41,805 nt of DNA from a virus. The notes under the pieces are model-generated. The model did not search any database. It was not told the DNA's origin and worked only from the letters and a program-made list of their open reading frames with translations. A program made the position numbers and the translations under genes. The stretch is from positions 1 through 41,805 of IMG/VR virus record IMGVR_UViG_3300028840_004839. One strand, 5' to 3'. Positions 15,346 through 22,274 of this stretch are shown piece after piece (position 1 is the stretch's first letter; the number at the start of each line of letters is the position of its first letter).

Positions 15346-15545
15346 AATTATCCGATAGCCAAATAAAGAAATACTTGTTAGCAGGGGGAATTCTCTTCCT
15401 GCTAATAAGGTTTCGTGATTATTGGTATCCAAAAAAGCCTTTGGACGCAGATGGTGAAGACGATAATTCAATCAATCGCGCTGTAAATCGTGTAATAAAT
15501 GGTTCAGTAAAAGTGGCATCAACGCCTGATGAATTGACTCAATGA
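15342..15545 (+). CDS. N-terminally anchored small protein with LDADG motif (GTG start)
   Basis: 67 residues from a GTG at 15342 that overlaps the preceding stop. Membrane segment at about 9-23 (KYLLAGGILFLLIRF), then YWYPKKPLDADGED and a 30-residue polar tail. The stop overlaps the protease start. No family. The DADG sequence may be a variant of the recurring motif, or chance in an acidic stretch. Confidence 0.6.
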   Translation: MKLSDSQIKKYLLAGGILFLLIRFRDYWYPKKPLDADGEDDNSINRAVNRVINGSVKVASTPDELTQ

Positions 15546-16327
15546 AACAACAAAAGATTGTAACAAGGTATGCTCCATTGACTCTATGTATAGAGTTAAG
15601 AACGGAATTTAAATCCAAAATACATTTGGTTGTTTATGATGCAAAAAATCGAAAAAGAAAGTTTACGGAGCGTTATAAAACCATTACAGGTGATGAGACT
15701 TTATTTGTTCGAATGCCCTTGTCACCTGACGTAGCGATAGTAGAAGTTTTCTCCGATAAGGGAGGGATAGCCAAAAAATCTGATAACTCGTTTGAAATTG
15801 TCAAAGTTTACAAAAAGGGATTAGAGCGAAGATTTGATGTTAATGATATTGGAAATAGGCGTATACGAAGTTTTGTGAGTTTTGCTCAAAAGTTTTCTTA
15901 CAATGTTCAAGACCTTGAACCTGAAGAAACCTATAAAAGTGATGACGGACTATACTTTATACAATTAAAACAGACCATACGCAATAATCAGGGTAAAGTT
16001 TTAAGTACACCTGCGAGGATTGGAAGAAGAACAGGAATTATACAGGTGAGTAAAAGTCAGTTCGCGGAATTTACTATTCCCATGAGAATGGCTATATTAT
16101 TACATGAATTTTCACATTTCTACTTGAATGAGAAAATGGATGATGAAATGGAAGCAGACTTGAATGGGTTGCTTTTGTACTTAGGTTTAGGATACCCGAG
16201 AATAGAAGCATACCAAGCATTTCTTGAAACCTTTAAGAATGCTCCAAACAAATTAAATAAAAACCGATATGATATGATAAATAAGTTTATCGGTGATTTT
16301 GAAAAAATGGATATAGTGATAGAATAA
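15542..16327 (+). CDS. Zinc metallopeptidase, candidate virion maturation protease
   Basis: 261 residues. HEFSH at 188-192 is a complete HExxH zinc site, followed by E204-A-D206 in DEMEADLNGL, the ExxAD-type third ligand of gluzincins (as in M48-like peptidases). Upstream is a beta-rich region of about 130 residues with no clear family. There is no signal peptide and no membrane segment, making it the only gene in the 12.3-20.2 kb run without one. Inference: it acts on the proteins coded around it. Many of them share an F-x-G/N-A-D-G motif that could be its cleavage site. Alternative: a virion-associated peptidase that opens host cell-wall peptides on entry. Confidence 0.75.
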   Translation: MKQQKIVTRYAPLTLCIELRTEFKSKIHLVVYDAKNRKRKFTERYKTITGDETLFVRMPLSPDVAIVEVFSDKGGIAKKSDNSFEIVKVYKKGLERRFDVNDIGNRRIRSFVSFAQKFSYNVQDLEPEETYKSDDGLYFIQLKQTIRNNQGKVLSTPARIGRRTGIIQVSKSQFAEFTIPMRMAILLHEFSHFYLNEKMDDEMEADLNGLLLYLGLGYPRIEAYQAFLETFKNAPNKLNKNRYDMINKFIGDFEKMDIVIE

Positions 16328-16755
16328 TGGCAGTAACTACATGGAATACAGCACCAAATTATGATGAGTGGGGATTCGATTCTTATTGGGATTGTCAGGA
16401 TTGGATTCAATACCATCAGCAATTAAAAAAGAAGTTTGGAAAGGAAAAAGCCAATTATATTTGGAATTATGCATATGCTCAAGGTTCTGCATTTTCAAGT
16501 CATTGGGATTGTCGTACAACAAACGTAAAGTTTAGAGAGTATGTTAGAAAAAATGGCTTAGACCCCTATGCAGGTGTAACTCTTCCATTAGCACCTCAAG
16601 TATTAAATTTATTTGGTTCAGGGCTTGAAACAATATCAGGATTGGGTGATTTTGTAGGTAGTGTAGGAAAGAATTTTAAAACATTAGCGTGGATAGCCGT
16701 AGGAGGTGTGGTGGTTTTTGCAGGAATAAAAATATATAAAGAAGTAAAAAAATGA
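16327..16755 (+). CDS. Trp/Tyr-rich tail-anchored membrane protein
   Basis: 142 residues. The N-terminal 85 residues are unusually aromatic and contain two WDC motifs (YWDCQDWIQYH and HWDCRTTNVKF) that could pair as a disulfide or bind metal. A linker follows, then one membrane segment at about 119-135 (LAWIAVGGVVVFAGIKI). ATG overlaps the protease stop. I recognise the style of this aromatic domain from phages of Bacteroidota but have no name or function for it. Confidence 0.7.
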   Translation: MAVTTWNTAPNYDEWGFDSYWDCQDWIQYHQQLKKKFGKEKANYIWNYAYAQGSAFSSHWDCRTTNVKFREYVRKNGLDPYAGVTLPLAPQVLNLFGSGLETISGLGDFVGSVGKNFKTLAWIAVGGVVVFAGIKIYKEVKK

Positions 16756-16901
16756 GCAAACGCCAAATATATATAGCAGGAATCATAGTAAGTGGTATTT
16801 TATTGACCATCTTAATTAAGAAAAACCTGAAAAAGGATGCTGATACTGACGATGCTGATTTACAAAAGGTTTTACGTAAAATAGATAACGCGAAAAAATA
16901 A
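16752..16901 (+). CDS. 49-residue N-terminally anchored membrane protein
   Basis: ATG at 16752 overlaps the preceding stop (ATGA), and the TAA at 16899-16901 overlaps the next ATG. Membrane segment at about 6-22 (IYIAGIIVSGILLTILI), basic stop (KKNLKK), then a short charged helix. Coding is supported by the perfect fit between neighbours. Role unknown. Confidence 0.6.
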   Translation: MSKRQIYIAGIIVSGILLTILIKKNLKKDADTDDADLQKVLRKIDNAKK

Positions 16902-17440
16902 TGAAAACAGATAAGGTCTTAAAGATAACACTCTATAGTATACTTGGGCTAAGTGCAGTATTTGGTGCGACACTTTTGTTAAAACCAAAAAAAGATGATG
17001 ATGAAGATAATGGAGATAATGGCGAAGAAGAACTTCCTGAAGGCGAAGATGAAATTAGTGAAGAGCAACGTAAGATACCTGATGGTATTCAAAAAATAAA
17101 ATCAAACGATACAGTAGCAAAGGGAACTAAAGTATTTGCTAAGTTAGATGGCATAAAAGGCAGAACCCAACCTTTTGTCAATAATGGTCTGATAAACAAC
17201 ATTGTTTGGGAAGGTGAAAATAAAGGAGAATATTTAGGAGTAGTCCAAAGCAGTAAACCCGATAGGGGTGGAATGTCAAACCTTGATGGAGAAACATACA
17301 TTTGGTTCAAAGTTAAACTTGACCCTACACCTTGGAACAGGTATAATAATACAAAAAACTTTTTTACTAAACAGCGAGATATGAATTCTCAAAATGATTT
17401 TGCGTTTTTTAGAGAAGATACTTTAACAACGAAAAAATGA
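16901..17440 (+). CDS. N-terminally anchored protein with SH3-like beta domain
   Basis: 179 residues. Membrane segment at about 8-27 (ITLYSILGLSAVFGATLLL), a long acidic linker, and a domain at about 70-145 (VAKGTKVFAKLDGIKGRT..., later EYLGVVQSS and TYIWFKVKL) that has the strand order and the closing W-x-K-V of bacterial SH3-like domains. Such domains often bind cell-wall peptides. The next gene carries a peptidoglycan-binding-like domain in the same setting, so both may help the virion contact the wall. The SH3 call is by pattern only. Confidence 0.6.
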   Translation: MKTDKVLKITLYSILGLSAVFGATLLLKPKKDDDEDNGDNGEEELPEGEDEISEEQRKIPDGIQKIKSNDTVAKGTKVFAKLDGIKGRTQPFVNNGLINNIVWEGENKGEYLGVVQSSKPDRGGMSNLDGETYIWFKVKLDPTPWNRYNNTKNFFTKQRDMNSQNDFAFFREDTLTTKK

Positions 17441-17898
17441 ATAAGAATTTAAAATACGGTTTAATATTTACAGGGGTCGTTGCAGGTTCCTATTTAATTG
17501 TAAAAATCATTCAAAATTTGAGAGGATTAGGAAAGTCAGATGCTCAAGAGGCAGAAGACCTGCTTGCAAGTTTAGAAAAAACAGGAGGCTCTACAAACAC
17601 AAACCAAACAAAGTTTATACCTTCATTTAAACTTTCAAAGAAAAATTCAAATGTGAAAAAACTTGTAGAGGATATACAATCGTATCAGAATGAGGCTGTA
17701 GATTTTGCAAAAGAGGGTAAAAAGGTGACTGTAGATGGTTTTTTTGGATATAATACTTACACGGCATTAAGAGATGAGCCGCTTGCAATAAGAACTTCGA
17801 AAATGAATGCTTTTGTATCGAACCCAACTGAGGCGGGTGCAAAAGAATTGAAACGCTCTATCGGAGGAGAACTTGGACAATTAACATTTAAAAAATAA
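17437..17898 (+). CDS. N-terminally anchored protein with peptidoglycan-binding-like domain
   Basis: 153 residues. Membrane segment at about 7-25 (YGLIFTGVVAGSYLIVKII). Residues about 64-110 read LSKKNSNVKKLVEDIQSYQN, then VTVDGFFGYNTYTALRDE. This matches the PG_binding_1 pattern of a V..LQ..L helix followed by DG.FG..T..A(L). Known for the family: binding of peptidoglycan. In a membrane-anchored virion protein this would help entry through the wall. The basic tail and the four-base overlap with the previous gene fit the operon. Confidence 0.65.
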   Translation: MNKNLKYGLIFTGVVAGSYLIVKIIQNLRGLGKSDAQEAEDLLASLEKTGGSTNTNQTKFIPSFKLSKKNSNVKKLVEDIQSYQNEAVDFAKEGKKVTVDGFFGYNTYTALRDEPLAIRTSKMNAFVSNPTEAGAKELKRSIGGELGQLTFKK

Positions 17899-18539
17899 TG
17901 GATATAGATGCTTTTTTCCCAAATGAAGATTTGTTTTACTCATTGGATGGGAATGACAAAATGAATTTTGTTGGTGCAGGACATAATGCATGGCAAAATA
18001 AAGATGAATATAAGTTTGCGCCAAAAGCACAATATGATTTTGAACCTGATGAAACATATGCTCAACTTGGTGGTTCAGGAATGGGAGCAGATACTGTGTA
18101 TTCACCAAATTATTTAAACGCATATGGTGGTGAAAATCCAAATACTTGGTCAGACTTAAGAAAAAAGAATAGAGAAGGTCACGGAACAAGAAAATATCTT
18201 GATAACCTTTCCCCTGAAGATTTAAAGGACTGTAAAAAATTAGATGCAGTTCTAAGTGCAATAAAAACCGAAATTGTAAATAATAATCGTACTGCTCTTG
18301 AAAGTAAAGCACAGGCAAGAGTAATGAAAGGTTATAATGAAGGTTTGGGCAAGGCGAAAGGTGAAATTGAGAGAATAATGAAATCTCTTAACTGTGAAAT
18401 AAAAGGAGAGGAAGAATTTATGGATACCCTTGCTGAAATTAACAAGGGCACAAAAGGTTCAAATGTAGTCCTATATGGTGGAATAGCGGTTGCCGCAATA
18501 GGATTAGGTATAGTATTGTATCGCGCATTAAAGAAATAA
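17898..18539 (+). CDS. Tail-anchored membrane protein with helical stalk
   Basis: 213 residues. The N-terminal 75 residues are acidic and aromatic, with KMNFVGAGHNAW near residue 21 and GGSGMGADTVY near 58, both loosely like the recurring motif. Residues about 95-180 are helical and charged, with two Cys (C114, C164). One membrane segment lies at about 190-208 (VVLYGGIAVAAIGLGIVLY), with the tail RALKK. Function unknown. Same plan as its neighbours with a longer stalk. Confidence 0.7.
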   Translation: MDIDAFFPNEDLFYSLDGNDKMNFVGAGHNAWQNKDEYKFAPKAQYDFEPDETYAQLGGSGMGADTVYSPNYLNAYGGENPNTWSDLRKKNREGHGTRKYLDNLSPEDLKDCKKLDAVLSAIKTEIVNNNRTALESKAQARVMKGYNEGLGKAKGEIERIMKSLNCEIKGEEEFMDTLAEINKGTKGSNVVLYGGIAVAAIGLGIVLYRALKK

Positions 18540-18540
18540 A

Positions 18541-19464
18541 ATGATTCAAAACGTAAATAAAGAATTAGGATTGGCTATGGTTGGTAAAAGTCTACCCGCA
18601 CCCAACTTGAATTATCAATTAGGATTGTCTAAAGGTCAATCCGATATGCTTTCGTTCGATGGTACTTATGTAGTTCCTTCAGATGCCGTTAGAACAGGTA
18701 ACAGCACTTTCAATAGGTATATAAACGATAGAAAAGATAAGGTTTTGTCTTTATCCAAAAAACTACAAAACGATAGAAATTCAGGAGTTTATTGGGATAG
18801 AAGAGTTTTGGATTTGGATGTAAACGAAGAGTCAATTAGGGAATTATCCAAAAGTGCTGAGGAAAAATCAAAGGAGTTCTTAAATAGAGCCAAAAAATTA
18901 CGTCAGGAGGCTATAGATGAAGAAAACGATTGGAATACTTCAGCCGCTAAGGCAAGAGAAAGAGTAGATGCCCAAATTAATACAAGTCAAAGAAATAAAA
19001 AACTTGACGATGCGGCTTATTCTAAAATCGGAGGAATTCGAGATTCATTAATTCGTCATGCTTCATATAAAGTATTAAGGGATGCATATATTAGTGAATT
19101 AGAAGTGCGACTTGACAAACAAAAACAAGTAAGGGATGCTTTAGCATCCGAAGATGTAAAAAAACTACAAAATGCATTAGGTTTAGCCACAACTGAAAAA
19201 CAAAAAAATGCCCTTCAAGCAAAAATTGACTTTGTTAAGGAATCCGAAAAGAGGCAATCAAAAATAGACACACTGACCGACCAACTTGCAGGTGCGACAG
19301 GTGAGCAAGCCGAAGCGATAAAAAATGAAATAGATGCTTTGAGAAATGAAGAAAATATTGCTCGAGGTAATTTACCCGAAGAGGCAAAACCAAATTATTT
19401 ACTGATTGGCGGTGTAGGTTTAGCCGCTTTATTAGGTGTTGTTTTGATTTTAAGAAGAAGATAA
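18541..19464 (+). CDS. Tail-anchored long coiled-coil membrane protein
   Basis: 307 residues. A non-helical N-terminal 45 residues (with MLSFDGTYVVPSDAV) precede a long charged helical region, about 50-280, with heptad-like spacing. One membrane segment follows at about 287-304 (YLLIGGVGLAALLGVVLIL), ending RRR. The largest protein in the run. A rod of this length (about 30 nm if fully helical) could act as a spacer between membrane and capsid or DNA, or as a tape. No family recognised. Adjacent genes overlap or abut it. Confidence 0.7.
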   Translation: MIQNVNKELGLAMVGKSLPAPNLNYQLGLSKGQSDMLSFDGTYVVPSDAVRTGNSTFNRYINDRKDKVLSLSKKLQNDRNSGVYWDRRVLDLDVNEESIRELSKSAEEKSKEFLNRAKKLRQEAIDEENDWNTSAAKARERVDAQINTSQRNKKLDDAAYSKIGGIRDSLIRHASYKVLRDAYISELEVRLDKQKQVRDALASEDVKKLQNALGLATTEKQKNALQAKIDFVKESEKRQSKIDTLTDQLAGATGEQAEAIKNEIDALRNEENIARGNLPEEAKPNYLLIGGVGLAALLGVVLILRRR

Positions 19465-19727
19465 TGGAAAGTTTTGAAGAATTTTTTAAATCAACAGGTA
19501 TAGACAAAGAGGATTTTGCAGATGCTCAATCTAAGGCTCAAAGTTTTGGTGAAAAATTTAAAAAAACTTTTGGACAGGAAATACAGGGACAGGTCGAAGA
19601 AGCAAAAGAAAGAGCAGAACGATTAGATGAAAAACCAAACGTAGTTACGGGTGTTCCAAATTCTTTTGTTTATTTTTTCTTGATAGCGGGAGGAATTTAT
19701 ATTATTAATAGACTAATATATAAATAG
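19464..19727 (+). CDS. Small tail-anchored helical membrane protein
   Basis: 87 residues. A charged helical head (about 1-57) resembles apolipoprotein-like amphipathic helices (EKFKKTFGQEIQGQVEEAKE). A short linker follows and one membrane segment at about 67-84 (FVYFFLIAGGIYIINRLI). Stop TAG overlaps the next GTG start. Function unknown. Confidence 0.65.
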   Translation: MESFEEFFKSTGIDKEDFADAQSKAQSFGEKFKKTFGQEIQGQVEEAKERAERLDEKPNVVTGVPNSFVYFFLIAGGIYIINRLIYK

Positions 19728-20230
19728 TGAAAAAAAGAACTATATATATTGGTGCATCTTTAGTCGCATTTAGTGTCCTTGCAAGGACTTTGTACAAAAA
19801 TATATATTTAGCCCGTCAATGGGATTTTCGTACCACGGGTTTCAGAATTGACAAATTCAAACCCCTTACTGTTACTCAAAAAATCGAATTTATAAATAAA
19901 AGTAATTTTAAACTAACTATAAAAAATATTCAATTTGGAGTGTTTTCGAATGGTATTAAAATTGGAGAAATTATTCAACTACCTGAACAAACTATATCGG
20001 GTAAAAGTTTCAGTCCGTTACAAATTACGTATGCATTGAACCCTACACTAAAGTCAGGGGAAGAAAGAAGACAATTAGAGATTCTTGCGGGAAAAGCACT
20101 TGCAAATAAAGATTTAGAATTGGACTTTGTAGGCTCGGTAGATGTTAAAGGAGTGTTTGGCTTTGTGAGAGTACCAATAAAATATTTATCAACAGGAAAA
20201 ACATTGATAAGTATTTATAAAGAAAGTTAG
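19727..20230 (+). CDS. N-terminally anchored protein with LEA-2-like beta domain (GTG start)
   Basis: 167 residues from a GTG that overlaps the preceding stop. Membrane segment at about 5-20 (TIYIGASLVAFSVLA). Residues about 40-160 have the strand pattern of the LEA type-2/WHy fold: VTQKIEFINKSNFKLTIKNI, then GVFSNGIKIGEI and a later hydrophobic strand set. Known for that fold: immunoglobulin-like beta sandwich, found in desiccation proteins and in some surface or secretion proteins. Role here unknown. It is the last gene of the anchored-protein run. Confidence 0.65.
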   Translation: MKKRTIYIGASLVAFSVLARTLYKNIYLARQWDFRTTGFRIDKFKPLTVTQKIEFINKSNFKLTIKNIQFGVFSNGIKIGEIIQLPEQTISGKSFSPLQITYALNPTLKSGEERRQLEILAGKALANKDLELDFVGSVDVKGVFGFVRVPIKYLSTGKTLISIYKES

Positions 20231-20239
20231 GCAGATTGC

Positions 20240-20257
20240 TTATTTTTGGTCAAATAA
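20240..20257 (+). promoter_or_regulatory. Possible promoter or operator ahead of the fibre genes
   Basis: TATTTTTG at 20241-20248 is a perfect TAnnTTTG -7 box, again inside an inverted repeat (TTATTT at 20240-20245 with AAATAA at 20252-20257), as in the capsid promoter. I see no good -33 box, so confidence is low. It lies in the only non-coding gap (40 bases) between the membrane-protein run and the fibre block. Confidence 0.4.
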
Positions 20258-20270
20258 ATGTGTACTATAT

Positions 20271-20648
20271 ATGAATATCAAAAAGGATTTTTTCAAGGGC
20301 ATAACTGCTTTTGCAAATAAATTTGAAGTAAAAGAATCTGAAATACAGGTTCGTCTTACCTTAAACAATCAAGAAGGTGAGCCTATAAAATATCAGGCTT
20401 GTACCAATTGGACACCCAAAGAGGACACTTCATATAATGAAGTTATGGGTAACAAGATTATAAATCTTACCGAAACAATAGTCGTTCCTATGCTTCATCA
20501 ATCAATGACTAAATGGGCAAGAACACTTGACGTTGATTTTAAAGATTTTAGCGCATTCCTATTTAAATTCAAGGACAATGTTGCCGTAGCAATGTATAAT
20601 GGAACTACGAGTGTTAAAATGTGTCCTATCGACGAATTGATGGAGTAA
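20271..20648 (+). CDS. Soluble protein of unknown function, first gene of the fibre block
   Basis: 125 residues, no membrane segment. Looks mixed alpha/beta, with [20 protein letters not shown] near the start and a helical segment around 60-90. No family recognised. Its stop overlaps the next start (TAATG), and the following two genes code fibre-like proteins, so it may be an assembly factor or base protein for the fibres. Confidence 0.65.
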   Translation: MNIKKDFFKGITAFANKFEVKESEIQVRLTLNNQEGEPIKYQACTNWTPKEDTSYNEVMGNKIINLTETIVVPMLHQSMTKWARTLDVDFKDFSAFLFKFKDNVAVAMYNGTTSVKMCPIDELME

Positions 20649-21532
20649 TGAATGTTTCCAAAATTTCGCATTGGATGGTTCGTACCCTTGAGGGTAATGG
20701 GTTGGCTATTTACGTAGGAGAAGACAATCAAGTTTATCTCAAAGACCAAAACGGCACGATTCAGGCTTTAACAGACTACATAAAAAACGTCGAAGTACCT
20801 GAAGGTGGATTCCAAAGTGGTAGTTCAGGAACTTCAGGAAAGACTCACGGTACATCAGGAACTTCGGGGAAAGATGGAACTTCGGGAGTAGATGGAACTT
20901 CGGGAGTAGATGGAATTGGAATAGACGGTTCATCAGGTTCTGCGGGAACGTCGGGAACATCGGCATCAAGTGGTAGTTCGGGTAGTTCGGGCAAAAGTGG
21001 AAGCAATGGTACATCGGGAATATCGGGTTCGGTTGGAACATCAGGAACATCTGCAACTTGTGGAACCTCGGGAATTAATGGAACGATGGGTACGAGTGGT
21101 ATCAATGGAACATCAGGAACTTCAGGCATAAACGGAGACCGAGGCTTATCAGGGAAAAACGGTTCTTCAGGAACCTCGGGTCAAAAAGGAACTTCAGGAA
21201 CAAGCGGTAAAGGTTATACTGTAGGTAATGTTATATCAGGAAGCAAGACCAAAATTGATTTTACAGAAAATCAGATTGTTTCTTTATCTTTGAAAGTGAA
21301 TACAACTTTTCATTTTGTTGGATTTCCTGTAGGTATTTTTTACCTTGTAATAGAACAAGGGGTTGGAGAATATTCAATTACCTTCCCTTACGGGGTGAAC
21401 GAGTCATCGGGAAATGAATATATACCATCAAAAAGAGAATTTGCAAAAGATGTTTTACAATTAATGTGTGATGGCACAGCGTATTATATAATCGACTTTA
21501 AGAAAGACTTTAATGGCAACAACGGTAACTAA
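20648..21532 (+). CDS. Short collagen-like fibre protein
   Basis: 294 residues from the ATG at 20648. The N-terminal module (about 1-48, [16 protein letters not shown], then [17 protein letters not shown]) is shared with the next gene. Residues about 58-195 are Gly-x-y triplets rich in Ser/Thr (GTSGTSG type, also GKDGTSG, GINGTSG) with a few broken triplets. The C-terminal 100 residues form a compact beta-rich domain ending DFNGNNGN. Inference: a trimeric fibre with a virion-anchoring base, collagen-like shaft and terminal knob. The shaft resembles the giant gene at 28172 in composition. Confidence 0.75.
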   Translation: MNVSKISHWMVRTLEGNGLAIYVGEDNQVYLKDQNGTIQALTDYIKNVEVPEGGFQSGSSGTSGKTHGTSGTSGKDGTSGVDGTSGVDGIGIDGSSGSAGTSGTSASSGSSGSSGKSGSNGTSGISGSVGTSGTSATCGTSGINGTMGTSGINGTSGTSGINGDRGLSGKNGSSGTSGQKGTSGTSGKGYTVGNVISGSKTKIDFTENQIVSLSLKVNTTFHFVGFPVGIFYLVIEQGVGEYSITFPYGVNESSGNEYIPSKREFAKDVLQLMCDGTAYYIIDFKKDFNGNNGN

Positions 21533-22274
21533 AAGTTTGGCGAGAAATATAAAAACTGTAGAGGGCAATCCCCTTGTAGTTTTTGTTGACCAAACAGATG
21601 GAGCACTTAAAGTAAAAGATATAGATGGTATAGTTGAACCCGTCACAAATTATACGGGAAGTGGAGGCACAAGTGGTATACAAACACTTAACTCGCTCAC
21701 TAACCCAAATCAATTACTTGTAACAGGAACTTCAGGAACAGATTTCGCAATACAATCATCAGGCAATACCCATACATTTAACATGCCCGATGCAAGCACA
21801 AGTGGAAGGGGTGTTATAAATACGGGTACACAAAAGTTTGCGGGTGTGAAAACATTTGCTGATAATTCTTTTTTTGAAGGTGATGTTGATATTGCAGGAA
21901 CACTGACTGCGGAAGCAAAATCATTTTTAATTCCACATCCTGACCCGTCAAAACAAGGATGGGATTTGCAACATGGAAACTTAGAGGGTGGAGAACATGC
22001 AATATATGTTCGCGGTCATCTTCAAGGGACAAATATTATTTATCTACCAACCTATTGGAAGTTTTTAGTACACTTAAAAAGTATTACTTGTCATTTGACA
22101 AGTGCTAAAGGCGATTATCGATATTTTGTAGAAGATGTGAATTTAGAACATGTACGTATTGGTAAAAATGAAGGTGCTCTTGATACCTTCGACTGCTTTT
22201 TCTTGATTCATGCGGAACGACGAGATATCGGGAAACTAAAGGTTGAAATAACACCTATGGAAAAGCAGTATTAA
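21513..22274 (+). CDS. Fibre-like receptor-binding or collar protein
   Basis: 253 residues. The N-terminal 50 residues match the anchor module of the preceding gene ([20 protein letters not shown] then [15 protein letters not shown]). A short GTSG segment follows, then a module [20 protein letters not shown] (about 105-125) leading to [26 protein letters not shown]. The last part resembles fibre modules of tailed phages in which FxIPHPxxxGxxLxHxxLEGxExxVYxRG is found. Here the run is [19 protein letters not shown] (about 150-168). Probable structural fibre protein. It overlaps the previous gene by 20 bases. Confidence 0.7.
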   Translation: MATTVTKSLARNIKTVEGNPLVVFVDQTDGALKVKDIDGIVEPVTNYTGSGGTSGIQTLNSLTNPNQLLVTGTSGTDFAIQSSGNTHTFNMPDASTSGRGVINTGTQKFAGVKTFADNSFFEGDVDIAGTLTAEAKSFLIPHPDPSKQGWDLQHGNLEGGEHAIYVRGHLQGTNIIYLPTYWKFLVHLKSITCHLTSAKGDYRYFVEDVNLEHVRIGKNEGALDTFDCFFLIHAERRDIGKLKVEITPMEKQY

